NCBI GenBank assembly: GCA_050299695.1
Contig: JBNKWI010000119.1
Location: forward strand, 1 to 10,054
Reading direction: 5' to 3'
From: Ovoidimarina sp050299695
Lineage (GTDB): Bacteria; Pseudomonadota; Alphaproteobacteria; Rhodobacterales; Rhodobacteraceae
DNA length: 10,054 nucleotides
The position numbers were made by a program, and so were the translations under genes. Below, piece by piece: positions 1-5,890 of the stretch (its first letter is position 1; each line of letters starts with the position of its first letter). The notes under the pieces are model-generated. The model ran no database searches, was not told the DNA's origin, and worked only from the letters and a program-made list of their open reading frames with translations.

Positions 1-765
1 TACCTCTTCGGGATGTTCGACCTGATCTTCGCCCAGGATTCCCGCACGCATGACGGCCTCGCGCGCCTCCTCCCCGACCCGGGCCGCACCACGCTCGGCG
101 GCAACATGAAACCCGCAGCCGCACCCCTGCCGCACGACCCCGAGGCCCTCGCCGCCTGGCGCCGCACGCTCGGCGCCCGCCCGCTCTGGGTCGCGAGTTC
201 CACCCACGAGGGCGAAGACGCCCCCGTGCTCGACGCCCACCGCAAAATCCTCACAACCGCGCCCGACGCGCTCTTGATCCTCGCCCCCCGCCACCCCGAC
301 CGCGGCCCCGCCATCGCGCGCATGGCCGGCGACAGGGGCCTCGCCACCGCGCTCCGCTCCGCCGGAGACCCTACCGGCCCAGACACCCAGGTCCTCGTCG
401 CCGACACGATGGGCGAACTTGGCCTCTGGTACCGCCTCGCCCCCCTCGTCTTCCTCGCCGGCTCCTTCGGCGCGGCGGGCGGGCACAACCCCTGGGAAGC
501 GATCCGCCTCCGCGCCGCGCTGCTCCACGGCCCGAACGTCCCCAACGCCGCGCAGGACTATGCCGAACTCGACGCGTCCGGCGCCGCGCGCATGGTCGCC
601 AACGGCCCCGCCCTCGGCACCGAGGCCGCCCGCCTTCTCACCGATCCCGCCGAACTCGCTGCCATGCAGGATGCCGCCCGCGCCGCCGCCCGCGGCGCCG
701 ACGAGCTCGTCGACCGGGTCGCCGCCGATCTCTCCCGCCTCATGGAGACCCGCCCTTGCGCGTAG
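1..765 (+). CDS. waaA: 3-deoxy-D-manno-octulosonic acid (Kdo) transferase, 3' part
   Basis: The frame is open from the first base, so the start lies upstream. About 254 C-terminal codons are visible of a protein usually near 420-430 residues. WaaA (KdtA, GT30) transfers Kdo from CMP-Kdo to the lipid A precursor at the cytoplasmic face of the inner membrane. Family motifs are clear in the second (nucleotide-sugar-binding) Rossmann domain: STHEGE at codons 67-72 of the visible part, PRHPDR at 96-101, DTMGELG at 135-141 and GGHNPWE at 160-166. The TAG stop at 763-765 lies inside the next gene, which starts at 756, so the two are translationally linked. Whether this enzyme adds one or two Kdo residues cannot be read from this part. 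Identification is secure; the N-terminal acceptor-binding domain is outside the window. Confidence 0.95.
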   Translation, partial: YLFGMFDLIFAQDSRTHDGLARLLPDPGRTTLGGNMKPAAAPLPHDPEALAAWRRTLGARPLWVASSTHEGEDAPVLDAHRKILTTAPDALLILAPRHPDRGPAIARMAGDRGLATALRSAGDPTGPDTQVLVADTMGELGLWYRLAPLVFLAGSFGAAGGHNPWEAIRLRAALLHGPNVPNAAQDYAELDASGAARMVANGPALGTEAARLLTDPAELAAMQDAARAAARGADELVDRVAADLSRLMETRPCA

Positions 766-1811
766 ACCCCGCCAGCCTCGATGTCATCGCGCCCAACCTC
801 AAGCGCCGCCTCTCGGGCGTCACCGCCACGGTCCACGCCCTCGTCCCCCTCCAGGCGAAACTGATCCCCATCGCCGCCATCGGCCCCGCGCTCCCCGCGC
901 ATGTCCCGCAGATCACCCTCGCCCAACTCCTGACGATGCCCCGCCGCGGCCCGTCCGGCCACCGCCTCTGGCACGCGCGGCGCAATACCGAAATGATCGC
1001 CGGCCTCGCCCTCAAGCATCTCCTCCGCAAGCGCCTGAAGCTTCTCTTCACCTCCGCCTCGCAGCGCCACCACAGCTGGCTGACGAAGGCGCTGATCGCG
1101 CGGATGGACCATGTCGTCGCCGTCTCCGGCAAATCCGCCGCCTATCTCACCGTCCCGCACGAGGTGATCCGCCACGGCATCGACACCGACCGCTTCCAGC
1201 CGGCCTCCGACCGCGCCGGCCTCCGCCGCCGCCTCGGCCTCGACCCGAACGCGCTCCTCGTCGGCTGCTACGGACGGATCCGCGCCCAGAAGGGCACCGG
1301 CGATTTCATCGACGCGATGATCCGCCTCCTCCGCAGCCGCCCGCAGGTCCGGGCAATCGCCATGGGCGGCACCGTCGGCCACGAAGGCTACGCGAGGGAA
1401 CTGCAAACCCGGATCGACGGCGCCGGCCTCACCGACCGCCTCCGCCTCCTCCCCGAAGTCCCGGTCGGCGCGATGCCCGACTGGTACGCCGCGCTCGACC
1501 TCTACGTGGCGCCGCAGCGCTGGGAAGGCTTCGGCCTTACGGTGCTCGAAGCGATGGCCGCCGGTGTCCCGGTGGTCGCGACCCGCGTCGGCGCCTTCGA
1601 GGAACTGGTGGCCGACGGCAGCACCGGCCGCCTGGTGCCGCCGAACGACATCGCCACCCTCGCCGCCGCCATCGAACCCCTCCTCGACGACACCGCCCTC
1701 CGCACCGGCATGGCCGAAGCCGCCCGCCCCCACGTCCTGGAACATTTCCGCATCGACGGCGAAGCCCGGGCCCTCACCGCCCTCTACCGCCGCCTCCTGG
1801 CGCAGGTGTAG
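756..1811 (+). CDS. GT4-family glycosyltransferase, LpcC-like (lipopolysaccharide core)
   Basis: This is a 351-residue GT-B enzyme of family GT4. The N-terminal acceptor domain opens with VIAPNLKRRLSGVT, which I associate with alphaproteobacterial LpcC-type mannosyltransferases that act on the Kdo of the core. The C-terminal donor domain starts near residue 167 and has GRIRAQKG (173-180), whose Arg and Lys bind the sugar-nucleotide phosphates. It also has the EX7E retaining-transferase motif with E257 and E265 in WEGFGLTVLE. The start is TTG at 756, supported by GGAG at 744-747 eight bases upstream and by homology reaching to the first residues. It overlaps waaA by 10 bases, which fits coupled translation and a shared role in inner-core assembly. 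The family is certain; the mannose donor and Kdo acceptor are inferred from context and from memory of the family. Confidence 0.85.
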   Translation: MRVDPASLDVIAPNLKRRLSGVTATVHALVPLQAKLIPIAAIGPALPAHVPQITLAQLLTMPRRGPSGHRLWHARRNTEMIAGLALKHLLRKRLKLLFTSASQRHHSWLTKALIARMDHVVAVSGKSAAYLTVPHEVIRHGIDTDRFQPASDRAGLRRRLGLDPNALLVGCYGRIRAQKGTGDFIDAMIRLLRSRPQVRAIAMGGTVGHEGYARELQTRIDGAGLTDRLRLLPEVPVGAMPDWYAALDLYVAPQRWEGFGLTVLEAMAAGVPVVATRVGAFEELVADGSTGRLVPPNDIATLAAAIEPLLDDTALRTGMAEAARPHVLEHFRIDGEARALTALYRRLLAQV

Positions 1812-1888
1812 CGGGGGCGGGTCAAGGGGAGCCGCAGAGCGGCTCCCGGCGCAGCCGGCCGAAGGCCCTTGACGCGCCCCCGCTACGC
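1806..1888. repeat. Large structured palindromic element, copy 1
   Basis: A 20-base arm at 1809-1828 pairs with 1866-1885 with one mismatch, and pairing continues outward to 1806 and 1888. Inside sit a 9-bp hairpin with loop AGA (1827-1835 with 1839-1847) and a 5-bp hairpin with loop GCA (1846-1850 with 1854-1858). The outer arm and first hairpin compete for two bases. The left arm includes the TAG stop of the glycosyltransferase gene. No T-run follows on the plus strand, so it is not a classic intrinsic terminator. A second element with the same plan lies at 5676-5754. It could be an extragenic palindromic repeat, or act in transcript 3'-end protection or factor-assisted termination. Confidence 0.65.
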
Positions 1889-1897
1889 ATCACCCTC

Positions 1898-1938
1898 GAA
1901 AAGGCGCCTTCAGGGGCGCATCGCCTCCTGAAGCGCCT
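1898..1938 (-). terminator. Hairpin with short T-tract, likely end of the M20 gene transcript
   Basis: Bases 1902-1914 pair with 1927-1938 with one bulged base, and an inner 4-bp stem (1915-1918 with 1922-1925, loop CAT) extends the hairpin. On the minus strand the stem is followed by TTTT (1902-1899), giving a modest intrinsic terminator for the amidohydrolase gene, whose stop lies about 115 bases before it. The T-tract is short, so termination may be partial. The same hairpin could shield transcripts coming the other way. Confidence 0.45.
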
Positions 1939-2004
1939 CTCAGCAGATGGAAAGCCCACGCCACAGGCGCCACGCCGGACAATCGCGTCGCGTCACCACA
2001 CGCA

Positions 2005-2029
2005 GAAAAGGAAATGCGCGGTAGCGCGC
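2005..2029 (-). terminator. Possible intrinsic terminator after the M20 gene
   Basis: On the minus strand a small GC-only hairpin (GCGCG at 2029-2025, loop CTAC, CGCGC at 2020-2016) is followed by a T-rich stretch, ATTTCCTTTTC. The run is one of the few T-rich tracts here and lies 26 bases past the amidohydrolase stop. The stem is only 5 bp and the T-run is broken by CC, so this is tentative. A separate 7-bp hairpin (2039-2045 with 2049-2055) overlaps the stop codon itself. Confidence 0.35.
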
Positions 2030-2054
2030 CGCTGGATCAGCCCCGCCTCGGGGC

Positions 2055-3218
2055 TCAGGCCGCCGGCAGCCGCCGCTCGACGATCTCCGCGAACCAGGAG
2101 CAGCCCGCCGGGATCGCCTCGTCGTTGAAGTCGTAATCCGCCGTATGCACCATCGCCGTGTCGCCGTTGCCGACGAGGATATAGGCCCCCGGCCGCGCAT
2201 TCAGCATGAAGGCGAAATCCTCTCCGCCCATGACCAGCGGGCTCTCCGCGCAGGCGCCCGCCACGGCCTCCGCCGCTGCCGCCGCGAAGCCGGTCTCCGC
2301 CTCGGCATTGACCATCACCGGGTAGTTCCGGTTGTAGGTCACCTCGGCCCGCGCCCCGAACCCCTCGGCCACCGAAGCCGCAATGGCCCGGATCCGCGCC
2401 TCGCAAAGGTCCTGCACCTCGGGCTTCAGGGTCCGCACCGTCCCCTTCAGCACCGCCTTCTGCGCAATCACGTTGAACGCCGTCGAATCCGTGTGCAGCG
2501 CGGAAATCGTCACCACCGCCTGCTCCACCGGATCCACGTTCCGGCTCACCACGCTCTGCAGCGCGGTCACCACATGGCTCGCCACCAGCGTCGCATCCAC
2601 CGTCTCATGCGGTTTCGCGGCATGGCCGCCCCACCCGGTGATGTCGATCTGCAGGAGATCCGCCGCCGCGAAGAACGGCCCCGGACGGATCGCGAACTGC
2701 CCCACCGGCACCCCGGGCCAGTTGTGCATTCCGTAGATCTCGTCGATCCCGAACCGCTCCATGAGCCCGTCCTTCACCATCTCGCGCCCGCCGCCGCCGC
2801 CCTCCTCGGCCGGCTGGAAGATCACCACGCAGGTGCCCGCGAAGGCCCGCGTCTCGCAGAGGTACTTCGCCGCGCCCAGAAGCATCGCGGTATGCCCGTC
2901 ATGGCCGCAGGCATGCATCGCGCCCGCGACGGTCGAGGCATGGGGCAGCCCCGTCGCCTCCAGGATCGGCAAGGCGTCCATGTCCGCGCGCAGCCCGACG
3001 CAGCGCCCGGCACCCTCGGACCGGCCCCGGATCACGCCCACGACCCCGGTGCGCCCGATCCCGGACACCACCTCGTCGCAGCCGAATTCCTTCAGCTTCT
3101 CCGCCACCAAACCCGCCGTCCGGTGCGTCTCGAACATCAGCTCGGGATGGGCATGGATGTCATGTCGCCACGCCACGATCTCGGGCAGCATCTCCGCGAA
3201 ACGGTTCCTGATCGCCAT
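2055..3218 (-). CDS. M20-family amidohydrolase (hippurate / N-acyl amino acid hydrolase type)
   Basis: This 387-residue metallopeptidase-fold enzyme would cleave an amide between an acyl group and an amino acid or similar amine in the cytoplasm. Visible M20D features are GLRADMDALPI (75-85), ACGHDGHT with C104 and H106, the PAEE glutamates E138 and E139, H165 in GMHNWPG and a C-terminal H358 before YDFND. Together these form the usual binuclear metal site. The dimerisation domain lies roughly at 180-290. I chose ATG at 3218 because AAGGGG ends six bases before it; ATG at 3224 abuts that sequence, and ATG at 3257 would add residues unlike the family. Length matches the family norm. It lies 52 bases downstream of the DUF3422 gene and may be cotranscribed with it. 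The natural substrate cannot be told from sequence; hippurate, indole-acetyl amino acids and other N-acyl compounds are all possible. Confidence 0.9.
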   Translation of the reverse strand: MAIRNRFAEMLPEIVAWRHDIHAHPELMFETHRTAGLVAEKLKEFGCDEVVSGIGRTGVVGVIRGRSEGAGRCVGLRADMDALPILEATGLPHASTVAGAMHACGHDGHTAMLLGAAKYLCETRAFAGTCVVIFQPAEEGGGGGREMVKDGLMERFGIDEIYGMHNWPGVPVGQFAIRPGPFFAAADLLQIDITGWGGHAAKPHETVDATLVASHVVTALQSVVSRNVDPVEQAVVTISALHTDSTAFNVIAQKAVLKGTVRTLKPEVQDLCEARIRAIAASVAEGFGARAEVTYNRNYPVMVNAEAETGFAAAAAEAVAGACAESPLVMGGEDFAFMLNARPGAYILVGNGDTAMVHTADYDFNDEAIPAGCSWFAEIVERRLPAA

Positions 3219-3270
3219 CGTCATCCCCTTGTCACATGGGACGAGGCTTACCCCCATCGCCGGGGGAGGC

Positions 3271-4551
3271 TCAATGCATCTTCCTGTGAATCCGCCGGAT
3301 CATCAGCCAGACGCAGAGCACCACCACCGGCGTCACCCCGGCAGCCAGCACGGTCTTCGACAGCTCCAGCGCCTTCTCCACCGGCCCCAGAAGGTACAGG
3401 CACAGGTTCACCGCGTAATAGCTGATCGCCACCACCGACAGCCCCTCGACCGTGCGCTGGAGCCGCAGCTGCAGGTCCGACCGCCGGTCCATGCTGGCAA
3501 GCAGCGCCTGGTTCTGCGCCGAACGCTCCACATCCACCTGGGTCCGGAGGAGATCGGCAGCCCGCATCGCCCGCTCCGCCATCCCGTGCAGCCGGTGCTC
3601 GGCCGCCTTCACCGTCCGCATCGCCGGATCGTAGCGCCGCACCATGAACTCGTTGAAGGTCTGCCGCCCCTCGAACCGTTCCTCGCGCAAGACCCGGATC
3701 CGCTCATGCACCAGCGTCTCGTAGGCCCGCGTCGCCCCGAACCGGAACGAGGTCCGCGCCGCCAGGGTCTCGAGCTCCGAGGAGATCTTCAGAAGCGAGC
3801 CCAGCACCGCGTCGGGCCGGCTGTCCTCGCCGGTCATCTCCCCCATCAGCTGAGTGAGCTGCCGGTCGATCGCGCCCATCCGCGGCGCCAGCTCGCGCAC
3901 CCGGGCGAAGCCCAGCATCGACATCGACTTGTAGGTCTCGATCTCGCTCAGCCGCTGCGCGATCCGCCCCAATCTGCGCGATCCCAGCCCCGGCCGCGCG
4001 AAGACCGCAAAGCGCATATGCCCGCCCGGATCGATCCGGAAATCCCCCGCGACGATCGCCCCGTCATCGACAACCCGGCTCACCGCGAGGCTCTCGGGCA
4101 CGAACCACCGGTCGAGCTTCTCGGCGATCCCCGCATCACCCGCCTGGCCCTCGACCCGGATCAGCGCCGATGTGATCCGCACCCCCGGCGCCTCCGACAG
4201 CCAGTCCTGCGGGAACACGTCGAAGGTGCGGCTGTCGAACGGCGTCTCCGCGGTGCCCCGGCCGAACACCGTGTAGGTCACGAACTCGGTATGGCTCTCC
4301 CATTTCAGGTGATGGTTGCCGATCTGCCCGTACCAATGGGTCGCGCCGGGCTGCGGGTGCTGCGCGCCGAACCGGTCCAGGAGGTCGCAGAGATGCGCGA
4401 GATCCGTCTCGCGGTCGCGCGCCGCCGCATCCTCGGGTCGCTTGATCGCCACGAAGGCCGCGCGGCTCGGCGGCTCCAGGGGCGGGAACGGCCTTGCGTG
4501 CAGCTCGTTCGCCAACGCGTAGCGAAGCGGATGATCCTCGAGTGTGCGCAT
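3271..4551 (-). CDS. DUF3422 family membrane-anchored protein
   Basis: This is a 426-residue protein of the conserved DUF3422 family (COG4949), function unknown. It opens with the family hallmark HPLRYALANELHARPF (7-22), followed by a soluble domain with THWYGQIGNHHLKWESHTEF (71-90, invariant-looking His and Trp residues). The middle and later part (about 195-370) is rich in charged residues and probably forms long helices or coiled coil. Two membrane segments close it (about 371-391 and 400-418), ending in a basic RRIHRKMH tail. The large soluble part plus two C-terminal helices recalls CorA-type topology, but the GMN signature of CorA is absent, so no transport role is claimed. The start at ATG 4551 matches the conserved N-terminus; an in-frame TTG at 4617 would add residues that do not look conserved. 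Its own promoter with an operator-like dyad lies just upstream. Confidence 0.88.
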   Translation of the reverse strand: MRTLEDHPLRYALANELHARPFPPLEPPSRAAFVAIKRPEDAAARDRETDLAHLCDLLDRFGAQHPQPGATHWYGQIGNHHLKWESHTEFVTYTVFGRGTAETPFDSRTFDVFPQDWLSEAPGVRITSALIRVEGQAGDAGIAEKLDRWFVPESLAVSRVVDDGAIVAGDFRIDPGGHMRFAVFARPGLGSRRLGRIAQRLSEIETYKSMSMLGFARVRELAPRMGAIDRQLTQLMGEMTGEDSRPDAVLGSLLKISSELETLAARTSFRFGATRAYETLVHERIRVLREERFEGRQTFNEFMVRRYDPAMRTVKAAEHRLHGMAERAMRAADLLRTQVDVERSAQNQALLASMDRRSDLQLRLQRTVEGLSVVAISYYAVNLCLYLLGPVEKALELSKTVLAAGVTPVVVLCVWLMIRRIHRKMH

Positions 4552-4600
4552 GCCGGCCCCGTCCCGTTTCCCCAAAGGGTCGCGCCGGACTCTCGCCGAC

Positions 4601-4631
4601 ACAGGCGAAAAATGCAATTATTTTCGCCTGT
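4601..4631. promoter_or_regulatory. Perfect 11-9-11 inverted repeat, operator-like
   Basis: ACAGGCGAAAA (4601-4611) is exactly mirrored by TTTTCGCCTGT (4621-4631) around a 9-base AT-rich spacer. It is an island of low G+C in a GC-rich region. On the minus strand it begins at the end of the predicted -10 box and covers the expected transcription start of the DUF3422 gene, the classic place for a repressor to block initiation. It could also fold as a hairpin after the upstream hydrolase gene, but it lacks the stem-then-T-run order of an intrinsic terminator. I do not recognise the motif. Confidence 0.55.
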
Positions 4632-4658
4632 TATCGGCACACGACGGTGTACCGTCAA
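4630..4658 (-). promoter_or_regulatory. Sigma-70-type promoter for the DUF3422 gene
   Basis: Read on the minus strand, TTGACG (4658-4653, five of six to the -35 consensus) is followed after 17 bases by GATAAC (4635-4630, four of six to the -10 consensus). The predicted transcript starts near 4623 and would have a leader of roughly 70 bases before ATG 4551. A 6-2-6 dyad, GACGGT-GT-ACCGTC (4643-4656), overlaps the -35 side, and the large dyad at 4601-4631 covers the start site. The promoter begins only about 10 bases past the stop of the upstream hydrolase gene. Confidence 0.55.
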
Positions 4659-4667
4659 CCGCTCCCT

Positions 4668-5576
4668 TCAGGACAGATGCGCAGCGAAGAACGCCAGCGT
4701 TCGCTCCCAGGCCAGTGTCGCCGCCGCCTCGTCGTAGCGCGGCGTCGTGTCGTTGTGGAACCCGTGGTTCACGCCCGGATAGATATACGCCTCATAGGCC
4801 TTGCCGCCCGCCCTCAGCGCCGCCTCGTAATCGGGCCAGCCCGCGTTGATCCGCTCGTCGAGCCCGGCATAATGGATCAGGAGCGGCGCCTCGATCTTCG
4901 GCACATCCGCCGTTGCCGGCTGCCGCCCGTAGAACGGCACCGAGGCAGCCAGGTCGGGATAGGCCACCGCAAGCGCGTTGCAGACCCCGCCGCCATAGCA
5001 GAACCCGACGCAGCCGACCCGGCCGGTGGATTGCGGATGGTCGCGCAGATACTCGAACCCGGCGAAGAAATCCGCCATCAGCTTCGCCCCGTCGAGGCTG
5101 CGCTGCATCTCGCGCCCCTCCTCGTCGGTGCCGGGATAGCCGCCGAGCGGCGTCAGCCCGTCAGGGCCCAGCGCCAGATACCCCGCCTTCGCCACGCGCC
5201 GCACCACATCCTCGATATAGGGGTTGAGCCCCCGGTTCTCATGTACCACCAGCACAGCCGGCAAGGGCCCTTCGACGCCCGCAGGCCGCGCCATCAGCCC
5301 CCGGACCGCCCCATGCCCTTCGGGGCTCCGATACTCGGTCTCCATGGTCTCGATCGCCGGATCGTCCGGCGCCACCTGCTGGGCGAGCGCATAATTCGGC
5401 TGGAGCTCGGCCAGGATCATCGCCCCCGTCACGCCCGCGGCCGCATAGCGGCCCGCCTGGGCAACGAATTCGCGCTTGGTGATCCTGCCATGCACGTAGC
5501 CGTCGAAAATCTCGATAATGCGCGGGTCGAAATCCCGAGCCTTCTTGCGGGGCCTGAGCCGGTCCTGGCCCGTCAT
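4668..5576 (-). CDS. Dienelactone hydrolase family protein with N-terminal export-like segment
   Basis: This is a 302-residue alpha/beta hydrolase of the dienelactone hydrolase type. The active-site residues are visible in order: E113 in VHENRG, nucleophile C193 in GFCYGG, D240 in AGLDERI and H271 in GVNHGFHND. The family hydrolyses lactones and esters; the actual substrate is unknown. Ahead of the hydrolase domain (from about residue 75) is a roughly 70-residue extension. It contains TKREF (33-37), a small-residue hydrophobic stretch (40-58) and an ALAQQ end, which resembles a twin-arginine signal with Lys-Arg in place of Arg-Arg. Export to the periplasm is therefore possible but not proven. 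The start at ATG 5576 is backed by GGGAGG seven bases upstream. It is the first gene of the leftward cluster, but the DUF3422 gene after it has its own promoter. A link to aromatic catabolism is not supported by the neighbours. Confidence 0.88.
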   Translation of the reverse strand: MTGQDRLRPRKKARDFDPRIIEIFDGYVHGRITKREFVAQAGRYAAAGVTGAMILAELQPNYALAQQVAPDDPAIETMETEYRSPEGHGAVRGLMARPAGVEGPLPAVLVVHENRGLNPYIEDVVRRVAKAGYLALGPDGLTPLGGYPGTDEEGREMQRSLDGAKLMADFFAGFEYLRDHPQSTGRVGCVGFCYGGGVCNALAVAYPDLAASVPFYGRQPATADVPKIEAPLLIHYAGLDERINAGWPDYEAALRAGGKAYEAYIYPGVNHGFHNDTTPRYDEAAATLAWERTLAFFAAHLS

Positions 5577-5675
5577 GTCCTATCCTCCCTGAAAATGCTG
5601 GCGCCGCGAAGGATACCGGCCCCCCGGCCCCCGCAAGTTCACATTCGGGCGAGCCAAAGATCCAAGCGGAACACC

Positions 5676-5754
5676 GCCCGGAAAACCCGGGTCAGGGCCG
5701 CCCGAAGGGCGCCGCCGCAGGCGGGCGCAGCGCCTTGACGCGGGTATTCCGGGC
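5676..5754. repeat. Large structured palindromic element, copy 2
   Basis: The outer arms 5676-5698 and 5732-5754 pair over 23 positions with three mismatches. Inside are a 5-bp hairpin with loop GAA (5699-5703 with 5707-5711) and a 5-bp hairpin with loop GCA (5712-5716 with 5720-5724). The plan is that of the element at 1806-1888: a long outer stem and two adjacent hairpins with three-base loops, the second loop being GCA in both. GGGTCA in the left arm and TTGACGCG in the right arm are shared, including the same unpaired position, while the outer stem sequences differ. It lies between pntB and the hydrolase gene. Confidence 0.6.
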
Positions 5755-5768
5755 AACACCATCGCAAG

Positions 5769-5801
5769 GGCCTGTCAGGGCAGACCTGCCCCTGACAGGC
5801 C
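5769..5801. repeat. Perfect 12-bp inverted repeat
   Basis: GGCCTGTCAGGG (5769-5780) is exactly mirrored by CCCTGACAGGCC (5790-5801) around a 9-base centre that can itself partly pair (CAG with CTG). Neither side has a T-run, so it is not a standard terminator. It lies just beyond the pntB terminator on the minus strand and may be a back-up stop, a transcript 3'-end structure or a protein-binding dyad. Confidence 0.55.
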
Positions 5802-5810
5802 TCCCCAGCC

Positions 5811-5846
5811 AAAAACCCGAACCCCGCGTCCGAAAGGACGCGGGGT
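5811..5846 (-). terminator. Intrinsic terminator of the pntAB operon
   Basis: A perfect 11-bp stem (5846-5836 with 5831-5821) closes a four-base loop, TTTC on the minus strand (GAAA on the plus strand). Read on the minus strand it is followed by TCGGGTTTTT, giving a T5 run a few bases past the stem. It begins 45 bases after the pntB stop codon. The stem strength and position make this the clear end of the operon. Confidence 0.8.
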
Positions 5847-5890
5847 GAGACATGTCGTGCGCGCGACAGCGCGCTCCTTTAGATAGAAAC

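Larger units (their letters stand above)
5577..5890. other. Gene-free 314-base gap holding several stem-loops
   Basis: No convincing gene is present on either strand. From right to left the gap holds the pntB terminator (5811-5846), a 12-bp palindrome (5769-5801), a structured element (5676-5754) and the leader of the hydrolase gene, with its Shine-Dalgarno sequence at 5583-5590. I see no clear sigma-70 promoter for the hydrolase gene; TTGGAT about 90 bases upstream of its ATG lacks a matching -10. Confidence 0.7.

Noticed and set aside
419..2128. Long plus-strand open frame of 569 codons overlapping waaA and the glycosyltransferase gene
   Set aside because: Its product is low-complexity Pro/Arg/Ala-rich, typical of an off-frame reading of GC-rich codons; both real genes in this stretch have clear family motifs in other frames.
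3251..3266. CCCCC-N6-GGGGG hairpin between the DUF3422 and M20 genes
   Set aside because: A 5-bp stem with no T-run is expected by chance in such GC-rich DNA and gives no support for a terminator.
4552..4617. TTG start at 4617 for the DUF3422 gene
   Set aside because: It would place the start codon inside the operator-like dyad, essentially at the predicted transcript start, and adds residues outside the conserved N-terminus.
4601..4631. Reading the 11-9-11 dyad as an intrinsic terminator of the hydrolase gene
   Set aside because: The T and A runs lie at the loop side of the stem rather than after it, and no T-run follows the hairpin on the minus strand.
2145..4737. Long plus-strand open frames opposite the M20 and DUF3422 genes
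   Set aside because: The products are His/Arg/Pro-rich with no recognisable domain, and they are antisense to two well-supported genes.
5580..5762. Minus-strand frame of 60 codons in the gap between pntB and the hydrolase gene
   Set aside because: It overlaps the palindromic element, has no Shine-Dalgarno sequence and has a biased Arg/Gly/Pro composition.
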